A DNA stretch of 64,000 nt from an uncultured Bizionia sp. (GTDB lineage Bacteria; Bacteroidota; Bacteroidia; Flavobacteriales; Flavobacteriaceae), in the NCBI GenBank assembly GCA_947496215.1, contig CANMCF010000005.1:124001-188000 (forward strand), given 5' to 3'. The notes under the pieces were generated by a model. The model saw only the letters and a list, made by a program, of their open reading frames with translations, was not told the DNA's origin and did no database searches. The stretch's first letter is position 1; the number at the start of each line of letters is the position of its first letter. The translations under genes and the position numbers were made by a program. Shown here one piece after another: positions 8,194 to 17,269 of the stretch.

Positions 8194-8611
8194 AAATGTA
8201 CAATGTAGTTGGGATATGGTCTCTTATTGTCAAAGACCACTTTGAAAGAAGTGAGTTTGCCTTTTTGACTTGAACAATTGATGAGTTCAAAAGCAAGGTT
8301 TTATAGATGTTATTTCAATTTTTGGTTTTTGTGAAGCCTTTCAAAGATCATTTTTATGAGAGGTGCTTTTATTTTTTCAATGAAAAGGAAGTTTTGAAAT
8401 ATTATAATGAAAGATTTCTCATTTTTTCAACTGGATTAATATGCAATGTGAAATCTTGTTTTCAGCTTGTTGTGTGGGATTGTATGAGCCTCAAATGGTC
8501 TTGGTCATAAGCTGATCAATGCAATGTGAAAAAAAAATATAAAAAAAATAGGGTGTTTCCTTTTTTAACAGTCTACAGTATATAAAACAAATGATTTTAA
8601 TCCCCAAGAAA
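8194..8611. other. AT-rich intergenic region upstream of the giant adhesin gene
   Basis: There is no convincing gene. A 67-codon frame at 8307-8510 is Phe/Lys-rich, has no homology signal and is probably chance. Long A and T runs lie at 8530-8570. No clear TAnnTTTG box was found near the adhesin start. Confidence 0.3.
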
Positions 8612-11600
8612 ATGAAAAAACAACTACTCTTCATTGTGGTGCTAATATTTAGTCTAACCACATTTGCGCAATCTTTCAATTATCAAGCAGTCGTTAGAGA
8701 TGCTTCAGATATCCCCATTGCAAATCAATCTATAGGTGTACAAGTAACACTAGCTAGAGCGGGAGCAAACATTTTTCAGGAAACACATACAGTAACGTCC
8801 AATGCCAATGGACTAATAACATTGGCAGTTGGAACAGGTACAGCTACACTAAGCACTTTTGCTGTAATCGATTGGAGTACCCAAGATTTTATAATGGACA
8901 TTGCTGTAGACATTACAGGAGGATCGACTTATAGTAGTTTAGGAACGACGGTATTGCGTCAAGTGCCATATGCCATGTATGCCGCATCTTCACCAAGTTC
9001 TAATTTTTTCTTTAAAAATAATATGTTGGTTACCAATGTCGACATCAATGCTCCTGGAGGAACATTAAATGACGACTTTGTATTTGGAAGTTTTCAGTTA
9101 GATGACAATGGCCTTAATAGTATTTTCAATTCCAGAATGTTTTACGATAAAAGTAAATCGGCATTTAGAGCAGGGTTTACTTTTGGTGATGCTTGGAATG
9201 AAGACAAGATAGGGGATTACTCGGTAGGCCTTGGAGAAGGAGGAGTAGCAAGTGGTGAGAACTCATTTTCCATGGGGCGTAATGCCAATGCAACAGGAGC
9301 TTATGCTATTGCTTTTGGATTGAATGCTGGAGGATTCGCAGATTATGCTAGAGGTTTTGGATTGAATGCTAGAGGTTTTGGACAACACTCAACTGCTATA
9401 GGTAGACAAGTAATTGCAAACTCGTTAGCAGAAACTCAGTTAGGGCAATACAGTACTTATGTAAGTGGCTCTGCAGATACATGGGTGTCAACCGATCGTT
9501 TATTCGTAATAGGAAATGGGCAAGAAGACATAAACTTGGCTTTAAATAGCGATGCTTTAGTTATGCTAAAAAATGGTAATACTACACTTAATGGAACATT
9601 AACCATAGATGGTGACAACCAAGGAGCTGGAACAGCATTTACGCTACCAGCTCAAGATGGAACATTAAACCAAGTGATGTCTACCGATGGCGCAGGAAAT
9701 GTTTCTTGGGTGTCCCCAGCTGCAATGGCCATTCCCAATGGAGGTAACAATGGAGAAGTATTGTCTACAGATGGTACAGGAACTTTATCATGGATTAGCA
9801 ACGATATATTGCCAGCAGGTGGAACCAGTGGATTTGTATTGAGTACAGATGGAACAGGAAACTATTCATGGATTACTTCCAATGATGCAGATGCCGATGC
9901 AACCAATGAAATAGAATTGCCAACAGGAGGAAACAATGGACAAGTATTGGCTACAGATGGTTCTGGAGTATATAGTTGGGTAAATCAACCAGCAGTTGGA
10001 CCATTTACAACAACAAGCAATGTAACAAGTAATTCGAATGGAGATACTGCTACAGACGATTTTGTATTTGGAAGTACACAATTAGACAATGTTTCAGGAG
10101 CAGCTGATAACTCCAGGATGTTCTTTGATAAAAACCTATCGGCTTTTAGAGCAGGAAACATGGTTGATGGCATAGGTGGATTTGATCAAGCAAATTTAGG
10201 TCCGTATTCAGTTGGGTTTGGACAAGTAAATAGAGCAACAGGATGGTATGCTGCAACAATGGGAATAAATAACACATCTTCTGGATGGGGAAGTTTAACG
10301 GTCGGAGATACCAATGTTGCTTCAGGAAATCAATCGGTTGCGTTAGGAAGAGAAAATACTGCTTCAGGAGCAAGTTCAATGACTTTTGGTAGTGCTCTTA
10401 CAGCAGAAAGTGTAGTGCAAACCACTCTAGGTATTTTAAATACGTCACAAGCAGGAAATGCTAATGCTTACGTAGCTACAGATAGATTGTTTGTTATAGG
10501 AAATGGAACATCAAATTTTGAAGGTACAACTAGATCAGACGCTTTAGTAATGCTTAAAAACGGAAATACAACATTAAACGGAACATTGACCATAGACGGA
10601 GATAATGCAGGAGCTGGCGCTTCTTATACGTTGCCTACACAAGATGGAACAGTTAACCAAGTGATGACGACAGACGGTTCAGGTAATGTAGTATGGACTG
10701 ATGCTTCATCTGGAGGTGCAGCGTTACCGTCTGGAGGCACCAACGGACATATACTAAGCACAGATGGTAGTGGGAATTATTCTTGGATTATTGATGCAGT
10801 AGATGATGCTGATGCCGATGCTACCAATGAGATTGAATTACCAGTCGGAGGAGCTAACGGACAAATATTAAGCACTGATGGTTTTGGAAACTATTCCTGG
10901 ATAAATGATGCAACAGGGACTACAAGTTCATTTTCAACAACAGCTAACGTTACTAGTAATGCAAATGGAGATGCAACTACGGATGATTTTGTCTTTGGTA
11001 GTACTCAATTAGCGAATGATACTAATACTACCAATGATGACAATAGGATGTATTTTGACAAGAGTAAAGGAGCTTTTAGAGTAGGTAGAGCTTTTTCAGA
11101 CCAGTGGGATGATTCAAATACTGAACGCTATACTATTTCAATGGGTAATAGTAATGTGGCAAAAGGGATTTATAGTGTTGCCATAGGGGACCGTAACACA
11201 GCAAACTTTGATACCTCGATAGCTCTTGGGGATAGGAATCTTCTTAACAGTGCAAATACTTATGCTTTGGGGTCGAATTTACTTGCAGAAACACCTCTTC
11301 AAGCTAGTTTTGGGGCTTATAATACGTCTTATACATCAACAGCACCGAATTCTTTTACAGAACCTACAAATAGAATATTTGTAATTGGAAATGGTACTTC
11401 GGCAACAAGAAGCGATGCATTGGTAATGCTGAGAAATGGTAATACAACACTAAATGGACAATTAACGATAGATGGTGATAACACAGGATCAGGAACTTCA
11501 TACACCTTGCCCGCGCAAGATGGAACATCAAACCAAGTAATGACTACAGATGGTTCAGGAAACGTGGCCTGGGCAGTTAGTAATGGCTTACCTTCAGGAG

Positions 11601-12250
11601 GTACAAATGGTCAATTGCTAGGCGTTTCTGCAGAAGGAGTTCAATGGTTGGATTCGAGTGCGGTAATTTTGGATGATAGCCCGACAAATGAAATTGAATT
11701 GCCAGAACAATCAGGGCAATCAGGTAAGTTTTTAACAACGGATGGAACAAACCCGAGTTGGACAGATACCGTTGAAGCAACGAGTCTGAAAATACTTAGC
11801 TTGCCAGCTTTTAATGTAACATCCAATGGAACAGCGTATACCACAGCTGGTGAAAAAGAAGTTGGGGACTGGAATAATACACACAACACAGATCTTTTTA
11901 ATGATGGAAATCACCTAAATCTTACTAATGGACGTTTTACAGCTCCTGTAGATGGATTGTATTTCTTTGCTGCACAAGCAAGGATCGATGCGGTAAATGG
12001 TGCTTCGGGTTCAGTATATTCTCGATTGATGATTGTTAAGAACGGAAATAAGCAAGGCTTTAGAAATGGCTTGCATTCCATTAGAAATGCAGATGTAGGA
12101 ACTGCAAGTTGGGATACACAACATGTAAGTGGTATTTTAAAGTTAAGTGCTGGAGATTATGTCTCTGTGTTAGTTGAAACTACAGGAGATACAAACTTTA
12201 CATTGCAAGTAGAATCTGGATTTAACGGATACCTAGTCAATAAGATGTAA
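8612..12250 (+). CDS. Giant repetitive adhesin-like protein with YadA-like head repeats and C-terminal C1q-like domain
   Basis: The protein is 1212 residues from the preferred start at 8612 (MKKQ...), seven codons after an alternative ATG at 8591. A signal peptide ends near FAQ. Residues about 20-125 form the N-terminal domain common in Bacteroidota surface proteins (FNYQAVVRDAS ... VPYAMYAAS). Three long repeats follow, each with YadA-like head motifs (for example SMGRNANATGAYAIAFGLNA), then a segment ending SDALVMLKNGNTTLNG and LPAQDGT. The last 150 residues resemble a C1q/TNF-like jelly roll (GRFTAPVDGLYFFAAQ, LSAGDYVSV, FNGYLVNKM). Trimeric fibre assembly is a reasonable inference. No T9SS sorting domain or TonB box is visible, so the export route past the inner membrane is unclear. 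Confidence 0.82.
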   Translation: MKKQLLFIVVLIFSLTTFAQSFNYQAVVRDASDIPIANQSIGVQVTLARAGANIFQETHTVTSNANGLITLAVGTGTATLSTFAVIDWSTQDFIMDIAVDITGGSTYSSLGTTVLRQVPYAMYAASSPSSNFFFKNNMLVTNVDINAPGGTLNDDFVFGSFQLDDNGLNSIFNSRMFYDKSKSAFRAGFTFGDAWNEDKIGDYSVGLGEGGVASGENSFSMGRNANATGAYAIAFGLNAGGFADYARGFGLNARGFGQHSTAIGRQVIANSLAETQLGQYSTYVSGSADTWVSTDRLFVIGNGQEDINLALNSDALVMLKNGNTTLNGTLTIDGDNQGAGTAFTLPAQDGTLNQVMSTDGAGNVSWVSPAAMAIPNGGNNGEVLSTDGTGTLSWISNDILPAGGTSGFVLSTDGTGNYSWITSNDADADATNEIELPTGGNNGQVLATDGSGVYSWVNQPAVGPFTTTSNVTSNSNGDTATDDFVFGSTQLDNVSGAADNSRMFFDKNLSAFRAGNMVDGIGGFDQANLGPYSVGFGQVNRATGWYAATMGINNTSSGWGSLTVGDTNVASGNQSVALGRENTASGASSMTFGSALTAESVVQTTLGILNTSQAGNANAYVATDRLFVIGNGTSNFEGTTRSDALVMLKNGNTTLNGTLTIDGDNAGAGASYTLPTQDGTVNQVMTTDGSGNVVWTDASSGGAALPSGGTNGHILSTDGSGNYSWIIDAVDDADADATNEIELPVGGANGQILSTDGFGNYSWINDATGTTSSFSTTANVTSNANGDATTDDFVFGSTQLANDTNTTNDDNRMYFDKSKGAFRVGRAFSDQWDDSNTERYTISMGNSNVAKGIYSVAIGDRNTANFDTSIALGDRNLLNSANTYALGSNLLAETPLQASFGAYNTSYTSTAPNSFTEPTNRIFVIGNGTSATRSDALVMLRNGNTTLNGQLTIDGDNTGSGTSYTLPAQDGTSNQVMTTDGSGNVAWAVSNGLPSGGTNGQLLGVSAEGVQWLDSSAVILDDSPTNEIELPEQSGQSGKFLTTDGTNPSWTDTVEATSLKILSLPAFNVTSNGTAYTTAGEKEVGDWNNTHNTDLFNDGNHLNLTNGRFTAPVDGLYFFAAQARIDAVNGASGSVYSRLMIVKNGNKQGFRNGLHSIRNADVGTASWDTQHVSGILKLSAGDYVSVLVETTGDTNFTLQVESGFNGYLVNKM
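9071..11575 (+). repeat. Three approximately 0.6 kb coding repeats inside the adhesin gene
   Basis: The units run about 9071-9712, 10053-10700 and 10982-11575. Each opens with DDFVFGS-Q-L, passes through SRMFxDK-SAFRAG, the head repeats and LFVIGNG, and closes with ALVMLKNGNTTLNG-LTIDGDN and NQVMTTDGSGNV-W. The nucleotide sequences have diverged more than the protein, so the duplications are old and kept by selection. Short Gly-rich linkers with LPSGGTNGQ-LSTDGSGNYSW also repeat between the units. Confidence 0.8.
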
Positions 12251-12308
12251 TAATAGGAATAGACCCCAAATCTATCTAAATGAACTAATAACCAATCTTT
12301 CCCTAACA

Positions 12309-12416
12309 TGAAAAAACTAACAATCATACTATGTTTATTTCTAGGCGGTCATGCAATGGCACAGAAAAACGCCAATGCCCCAAGCTGGTCCTCGTGTGCT
12401 AGTGCTCGTCTGTAAC
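12309..12416 (+). pseudogene. Truncated secreted ORF, signal peptide only
   Basis: A 35-codon ORF starts 58 bp after the adhesin stop. It encodes a clean signal peptide (MKKLTIILCLFLGGHAMAQ) and then only about 15 residues before a stop. A signal peptide with no body suggests a once longer partner gene of the adhesin lost by deletion. A genuine short secreted peptide is possible but less likely. A terminator follows at 12447. Confidence 0.45.
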
Positions 12417-12446
12417 AAGTGCGTTTAAGTTTTATACCCAATATTA

Positions 12447-12472
12447 ACCACTCCTAGTCGAGTGGTTTTTTT
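12447..12472 (+). terminator. Rho-independent terminator after the adhesin region
   Basis: ACCACTC (12447-12453) pairs with GAGTGGT (12460-12466) around a six-base loop, followed by a T-run to 12472. It would end transcripts from the adhesin and truncated ORF. It lies just past the 3' end of the integrase stub on the other strand. Confidence 0.85.
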
Positions 12473-12477
12473 ATGTG

Positions 12478-12660
12478 CTATTTTAAGATTTCAAGCTCCC
12501 TTAGTTTAGCATTATGGAAAACACGATTTCTTTTTCTAACCAATTTACCGGTCAATGGATTCTTAACATAATAAACTATTTCCCAAGTGAGGTTTTCTTT
12601 TAATTCTGCTGGAATATAGTCTACAAATATACTTACGTTACGATTTTGAGTAGAGGACAT
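12478..12660 (-). pseudogene. N-terminal stub of a tyrosine-type site-specific integrase
   Basis: Sixty codons read VSIFVDYIPAELKENLTW then EIVYYVKNPLTGKLVRKRNR. This is the arm-binding N-terminus typical of Bacteroidota tyrosine recombinases (PAELK...W.I.YYV.NP.TGKL.R.R). The stop comes before the core-binding and catalytic domains, so the stub cannot recombine DNA. It starts 107 bp from the mature 3' end of tmRNA and reads away from it. This is the usual arrangement of an integrase beside its attachment site, and the element itself has been lost. Confidence 0.65.
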
Positions 12661-12726
12661 TTTTTTTTACATCAAGAATGTTCTTGTTGTAAAATATTAA
12701 TAATAGATGTGACACGCTTTTTATAG

Positions 12727-12761
12727 TAATCCCTTATAAGGCCAGTGTTTATAAGGGATTA
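12727..12761 (-). repeat. 13-bp perfect inverted repeat at the tmRNA 3' end
   Basis: TAATCCCTTATAA (12727-12739) and TTATAAGGGATTA (12749-12761) are perfect inverted copies around nine bases, five bases past the mature tmRNA 3' end. The hairpin probably ends or trims the ssrA transcript although no T-run follows. Given the integrase stub alongside, it may also be part of an attachment site. Confidence 0.5.
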
Positions 12762-12766
12762 CGTAG

Positions 12767-13157
12767 TGGAGTCGGAGGGAATCGAACCCTCGTCCAAACA
12801 AGTAATCAAAAGGCTTTCTACACGTTTATTCTTTGATTGGGTTTTCGACGATGGACTGGCCAAAAACAACCCATCCATCACTTATCTTTTTAATTTCGAT
12901 AGTGCACCAAAGCTTTACACTATCTATATTGACATTTACGATGCCTCAAAATGGAACGCCGTCAATCAAGGCTTTCCGGAGACATAAAGCTTGTACACCT
13001 TGTGTACCTAGGCTAATCCTACTATGATTCGGATTAAGCAGCTAAAGCGTAGTTATTCTCGCCGTTTAAAAAGTTGACTTAGCGTTTAACGAGTTCAATG
13101 TCATTACTCGACGTGCTTACCATTTCATTAATCTCGCTGTCAAAACCAGTCGACCCC
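12767..13157 (-). ncRNA. ssrA: Transfer-messenger RNA
   Basis: On the minus strand the 5' end GGGGTCGACTGGTTTTGACA is the classic tmRNA start. The 3' end carries the T-arm GGTTCGATTCC and CGACTCC, which pairs with GGGGTCG as the acceptor stem (one G-T pair). The tag frame (about 13063-13034) reads Gly-Glu-Asn-Asn-Tyr-Ala-Leu-Ala-Ala-stop, the form expected in Bacteroidota. tmRNA rescues stalled ribosomes with SmpB and marks the products for proteolysis. CCA is not encoded. The length, about 391 nt, is normal. The 3' end is flanked by an integrase stub, as often seen for ssrA used as an integration target. Confidence 0.95.
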
Positions 13158-13192
13158 GTTTTCAATAGAATGATTTACTAAAATGTAGGTCG

Positions 13193-13200
13193 CAAAGTTA
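13193..13200 (-). promoter_or_regulatory. -7 promoter box of ssrA
   Basis: Read on the minus strand, TAACTTTG fits TAnnTTTG and lies 35 bp upstream of the mature tmRNA 5' end, leaving a 5' precursor of about 30 nt. A TTG about 22 bp further upstream could serve as -33. Confidence 0.5.
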
Positions 13201-13347
13201 CCAAAAAGTTTGTATAAGCTTGCAATTCCCATTACTTTCGTGCAAAAATTATTCCAATGCATTGCTTTGTCAGTCTCTGTCAGCAATTTAGAATAAACTA
13301 ACAAAAGAATTTTCCGTCTTCACGGAAATGGAAATAAAACTATTTTT

Positions 13348-14553
13348 ATGAAATTCGCACTAATAAAAGAACGTAAGAGCCCACCAGATCGTCGTGTGGT
13401 ATTTTCACCACAAGCCTTGGAGAAGCTACAGTCTGATTTTCCAGATGCAGAATTGGTTGTTGAGTCTTCGGACATTCGTGTGTTCAAAGATGCCGAATAT
13501 TCCGATTTGGGTTTTACGGTAACGGAAGATGTCAAGGATGCAGATGTCATGTTGGGAGTCAAGGAAGTTCCCATTGACGCACTTATTCCAAACAAGTCTT
13601 ATTTCTTCTTTAGTCATACCATAAAAAAACAACCTTACAACCGTGATTTGTTACGTGCCATCTTGGCAAAGAACATCACAATGTACGATCACGAAACCAT
13701 AGTAAATGAAAAGAACAATCGCTTGATTGGCTTTGGGTACTATGCAGGAGTGGTAGGAGCATACAACGGGATAAGAGCCTATGGGGTGAAGTTTGGGGGA
13801 TTCAATTTGCCCAAGGCAGAAACGTTGAAGGACAAGGATGCCTTGAATGCAGAATTGGACAAGATCAGTCTTCCGAAAATGAAAATTGTGTTGACTGGAA
13901 ATGGAAAAGTCGGTACGGGTGCCAAGGAAATCTTGGATCATTTGAAAATAAAGGAAGTTTCCGTCGATGAATACTTGAACAATGAATTCGATGAAGCGGT
14001 CTATGTTCAAATCGATGTGTTGGATTACAACATCCGCAAAGATGGGCAGGATTTGGGAAAGAGTGACTTTTACAACAATGCCGAAGCATATGATTCCAAC
14101 TTCTTGAGGTTTGCCAAAGTAAGCGATGTTTTCATTGCTGGACATTTCTTTGGAGATGGGGCGCCATACTTGTATACTCGTGAGGATGCTAAATCACCAG
14201 ATTTCAACATCAAACTAGTTGCAGACATCAGTTGTGACATAGATGGGCCAGTGGCTTCGACATTAAGGGCATCCACCATTGCAGATCCTTTATATGGTTA
14301 CGATCCTCAAACCGAAAGCGAGGTGGATTATAGGGATGACAATGCCATTGTCGTCATGGCGGTGGACAATTTGCCTTGCGAGTTGCCGAACAATGCAAGT
14401 AGAGGATTTGGATTTATGTTTTTAAGAGACGTTATACCTGCTTTCTTCAATGGAGACAAGGATGGCGTTTTGGCTAGGGCAAAAATGACGGAGAATGGCA
14501 AGTTGACTGAGCGTTATCAATATCTACAAGATTATGTGGATAGCAAAGAGTAG
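13348..14553 (+). CDS. Saccharopine dehydrogenase/alanine dehydrogenase-PNT family oxidoreductase
   Basis: The 401-residue cytoplasmic enzyme begins MKFALIKERKSPPDRRVVF, the AlaDh/PNT-type N-terminal domain with the substrate-binding Arg/Lys. FFFSHTIKKQPYN at about residues 87-99 is characteristic of the lysine-forming saccharopine dehydrogenase (LYS1) branch. The Rossmann glycine motif GNGKVGTGA follows at about 184-192. DISCDIDGP at about 294-302 and DNLPCELP at about 344-351 complete the fold. The probable reaction is NAD(H)-linked amino-acid or saccharopine metabolism; the true substrate cannot be read. It is a single gene ending at a bidirectional terminator. Confidence 0.78.
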   Translation: MKFALIKERKSPPDRRVVFSPQALEKLQSDFPDAELVVESSDIRVFKDAEYSDLGFTVTEDVKDADVMLGVKEVPIDALIPNKSYFFFSHTIKKQPYNRDLLRAILAKNITMYDHETIVNEKNNRLIGFGYYAGVVGAYNGIRAYGVKFGGFNLPKAETLKDKDALNAELDKISLPKMKIVLTGNGKVGTGAKEILDHLKIKEVSVDEYLNNEFDEAVYVQIDVLDYNIRKDGQDLGKSDFYNNAEAYDSNFLRFAKVSDVFIAGHFFGDGAPYLYTREDAKSPDFNIKLVADISCDIDGPVASTLRASTIADPLYGYDPQTESEVDYRDDNAIVVMAVDNLPCELPNNASRGFGFMFLRDVIPAFFNGDKDGVLARAKMTENGKLTERYQYLQDYVDSKE

Positions 14554-14580
14554 TTTGAAACTAAAAGATATTATTTAAAA

Positions 14581-14612
14581 AAAGGCCTCTACTTTAAAGT
14601 AGAGGCCTTTTT
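14581..14612. terminator. Bidirectional terminator between convergent genes
   Basis: AAAGGCCTCTACTTT and AAAGTAGAGGCCTTT form a perfect 15-bp hairpin, with A-rich sequence on the left and T-rich on the right. It can therefore stop both the dehydrogenase (plus) and the TlpA-like gene (minus). Confidence 0.9.
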
Positions 14613-14646
14613 TTATACAATGGCATTTGTAGCCACCGTTGTTTTT

Positions 14647-16536
14647 TTATGGGTTAAGCATCCCAACCATTAAATCTATTTCTTTGATGAGTTTCTCGTT
14701 TTGACCACCGAATCCAACGGATTTGAAGTTGATTCTTCCACTAGGTCCAATGATTACCTTGGTTGGAATTCCGTTGACCTTGTAGCTACTGGCAACATCA
14801 AATTGTTCCGTTTTTTCATTTTTGGTATCGAAAAGTACCCTGAAATCATATTTGTTGTCCTTGATGAATTTGGCAACTTTTGTTTCTCTATCCTTACCGT
14901 CTTCCATCGTATCTATGAATAGCAAGACAACATTCTCATTGTCCTTGTATTTCTCAACTACTTGTTGCATTCCAGGAAAAGAAGCCTTGCAAGGCCCACA
15001 CCAAGTAGCCCAGAAATCCAGGATTACGGTTTTTCCTTTCAAGGAAGCCAATGTTACTTCTTCACCATCTAAGTTTTTCAAGGCAAAAGCTGGTGCTTCT
15101 TCATCCAACATGGATTTTTTAAGGTCTGCCACTTCCTTGTCATGCGCTTTCTTTTCTATGTCCGCTATGATGGTATCGAAATCACCATCTGGATTGACTT
15201 TGCTGTAAGCGGTCTTATACAAGGCTGTCATTTTTTTTGAGCCTTTGCCATCTGTCAAGAAAGCATTGGCTTTGTCACTTGCCAACTTGTATTGCTCGTC
15301 GGCAACCAGAAATTCCACGTAACGTTCGTTTATGTCTGCATTGCCGGCTTCTCCAATGGCTTGAGCTTGGTATGTTATCGCGTCCTTGACATTTCCTTGT
15401 TTGAACAATATGAGCGCATAGGTATCTGCATACATGCTATATGAACTTTCTATGTTCTTCTTGTATTGGTTGTCCGTAAAATAAGAAGGCTTGTCCTCAG
15501 TGGAATTTCCAGCAGATTTTACAAGATCCAAGGAGGATTTCGAGATTTTTGCTGCAAAATCCAAGTCTTTTCCTTCTTCGGCAAGACCCCAAGCTACGTT
15601 GTTGTACAAACTGGCCTTGTCTGTTGGTTTTGTTATACCGTCTGCATACTTGTTAAAGGCTTCGATGTTACCTGCCTTATAGCTTGCAGAAGCCAAATTA
15701 CTTACCATGTATCCCATATTTGGGTTTTTCTTTCCAGTATTTTTCAGCTCTGCATATATCTTTTCCTTCTCGGTCAAGTCTTTGGTTCCAAAAAAGCTGT
15801 TTACCAAGTTGTTGGCCTTCATGTCACCATTGGGAAACTTTTCGATGGCAACTTTTGAAATGGAATCGGCAAGATTTTTTTTCTTTGTCATTCTATACAG
15901 ACTGAACAATCTTTGGTAGTCTTTTTCCTCTAAAGACGTTTTGGATGTCAAGCTTTGTATTTCGGTTTCAGCCAATACCTTTCCTTTTGCCTTGTCATTT
16001 CTGTACAAGGTATTGAGGTAGGTGTTTCCCCATTTCTCCTTTAGGTCCGGAGATGTTTTGAGGTCACTTTCCATAGCCTCTACCAAAAGTGCTTTGTCTC
16101 CTTTCAATCCATATTGACTTCCATAGGATGTTGGGTAATATGCAGCACTTGTGCTACTTCCATTTACTTCATTCCCTTCAGCATCGTGTACCTTGAGAAT
16201 ATACCCTTTTTCACCGTTGTCATCGTATTTGCCATCAACCTTGAAATTGAAGGCAATCGCAGAAATAGAATCCGGAATTGTTATCGTGGCTTGATTGTTC
16301 GTGAAGTTGATGTCGTATGGATAGGCTTTGAATTGATTTATTTGATGATAAAAGCTTTCCATTTTAGAATCATCACCATTGTAAGTAATGGTAAAAGGCT
16401 CATTTTGTTTTACCTTGTCTGTTGAGATTTCAAAATCTCCTAGAACAAGGGGAGTGAGCATTGGTTCCTTTTTTTCTTCTTTGCAAGAGAAAAAAGCAAA
16501 AACAGAAATCAATGCATAAATCGAGATTTTTTTCAT
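14647..16536 (-). CDS. TlpA-like lipoprotein with C-terminal thioredoxin domain
   Basis: The 629-residue protein has a lipobox (FFSCKEE, Cys at about 18). A beta-rich N-terminal region of about 130 residues follows, then a helical, TPR-like middle (about 150-450). The C-terminal thioredoxin-fold domain has the redox motif WATWCGPC at about residues 508-515 and the cis-Pro loop NGIPTK. It is a periplasmic or outer-surface membrane-anchored disulphide reductase or isomerase of the TlpA/ResA type. Large N-terminal extensions like this are usual in Bacteroidota. Partners are not encoded nearby. It is monocistronic, ending at the shared terminator. Confidence 0.85.
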   Translation of the reverse strand: MKKISIYALISVFAFFSCKEEKKEPMLTPLVLGDFEISTDKVKQNEPFTITYNGDDSKMESFYHQINQFKAYPYDINFTNNQATITIPDSISAIAFNFKVDGKYDDNGEKGYILKVHDAEGNEVNGSSTSAAYYPTSYGSQYGLKGDKALLVEAMESDLKTSPDLKEKWGNTYLNTLYRNDKAKGKVLAETEIQSLTSKTSLEEKDYQRLFSLYRMTKKKNLADSISKVAIEKFPNGDMKANNLVNSFFGTKDLTEKEKIYAELKNTGKKNPNMGYMVSNLASASYKAGNIEAFNKYADGITKPTDKASLYNNVAWGLAEEGKDLDFAAKISKSSLDLVKSAGNSTEDKPSYFTDNQYKKNIESSYSMYADTYALILFKQGNVKDAITYQAQAIGEAGNADINERYVEFLVADEQYKLASDKANAFLTDGKGSKKMTALYKTAYSKVNPDGDFDTIIADIEKKAHDKEVADLKKSMLDEEAPAFALKNLDGEEVTLASLKGKTVILDFWATWCGPCKASFPGMQQVVEKYKDNENVVLLFIDTMEDGKDRETKVAKFIKDNKYDFRVLFDTKNEKTEQFDVASSYKVNGIPTKVIIGPSGRINFKSVGFGGQNEKLIKEIDLMVGMLNP

Positions 16537-16609
16537 TTTTGATTGTGAATTTTAAGTTAAACAGGTATTAAAATTAACGAAACCTTTTAAAATGGGCTAA
16601 TAAATAATC

Positions 16610-17269
16610 TTATAATTTCTTTAAATTCAAGTGTGATCTGTTAAAAATGAGAAAGCAAATGCCTAAAAAGAACCCGAAGCAAATTGTGAACAACCAAGCA
16701 CCATAATGAAGCCTAGGTTGCGTGATGATGTTTAGGATATCCATGAGCAAATGTTGAGATCTGTTTAATATTTCCCAAGAGTTATAACGCAAAAAACGTC
16801 CAAGATAGATCCCAAAGCCAGTAGCGAAGCATACAATGATCATTGTGATGTTTACCACAGCTTGATTGAAATGTCTTTCCAGCAGCGTTTTGAAATCCTG
16901 CATGGATAGATGGAAGAGTAGCAATCCGTTCAAGGCAAAGGAAGAGATCATCAAGACGTCTAACCATGGCATTGGCGTGTTGCTTATTTTTAAATGTAGG
17001 AGGTCGGTAATGATATATGGTGCATTGGGCAAAAATAGAATCCAGATGGAAAATGTCATTGCCAATGTGAATAGATTGGTTTTCCTCAAACCCATCAAGT
17101 AGGTTGTTATCGCATATGGAATCGTTGCCAAGAATAAATTCCACATCAAAAATTGAAAATGCGGTGTATTGGTTATTTTCATTCTAAGAACGAGCAAGGC
17201 TATGCTAAATAGCATGGCTACCGTTAAAAGGGATAGGATTGGGAATCGTTTTTGTATCAATGCTTTCAT
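16610..17269 (-). CDS. DUF1361-like integral membrane protein, last gene of the membrane operon
   Basis: The 219-residue protein has about six hydrophobic helices and the family core ILFLPNAPYIITDLLHL with Asn-Ala-Pro-Tyr, which I associate with DUF1361. The start is the ATG at 17269, which overlaps the upstream stop as ATGA; the longer reading would begin at TTG inside the previous gene. Function is unknown. It is the seventh gene of the minus-strand set beginning at 20802. Confidence 0.7.
   Translation of the reverse strand: MKALIQKRFPILSLLTVAMLFSIALLVLRMKITNTPHFQFLMWNLFLATIPYAITTYLMGLRKTNLFTLAMTFSIWILFLPNAPYIITDLLHLKISNTPMPWLDVLMISSFALNGLLLFHLSMQDFKTLLERHFNQAVVNITMIIVCFATGFGIYLGRFLRYNSWEILNRSQHLLMDILNIITQPRLHYGAWLFTICFGFFLGICFLIFNRSHLNLKKL

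Noticed and set aside
8307-8510. 67-codon ORF in the gap before the adhesin gene
   Set aside because: Phe/Lys-rich, no start context, no recognisable family and embedded in low-complexity AT-rich sequence; probably chance.
12745-13027. Two overlapping plus-strand ORFs (80 and 64 codons) covering the tmRNA
   Set aside because: They are antisense to ssrA, whose structure and tag frame explain the sequence; the amino-acid pattern has no coding character.
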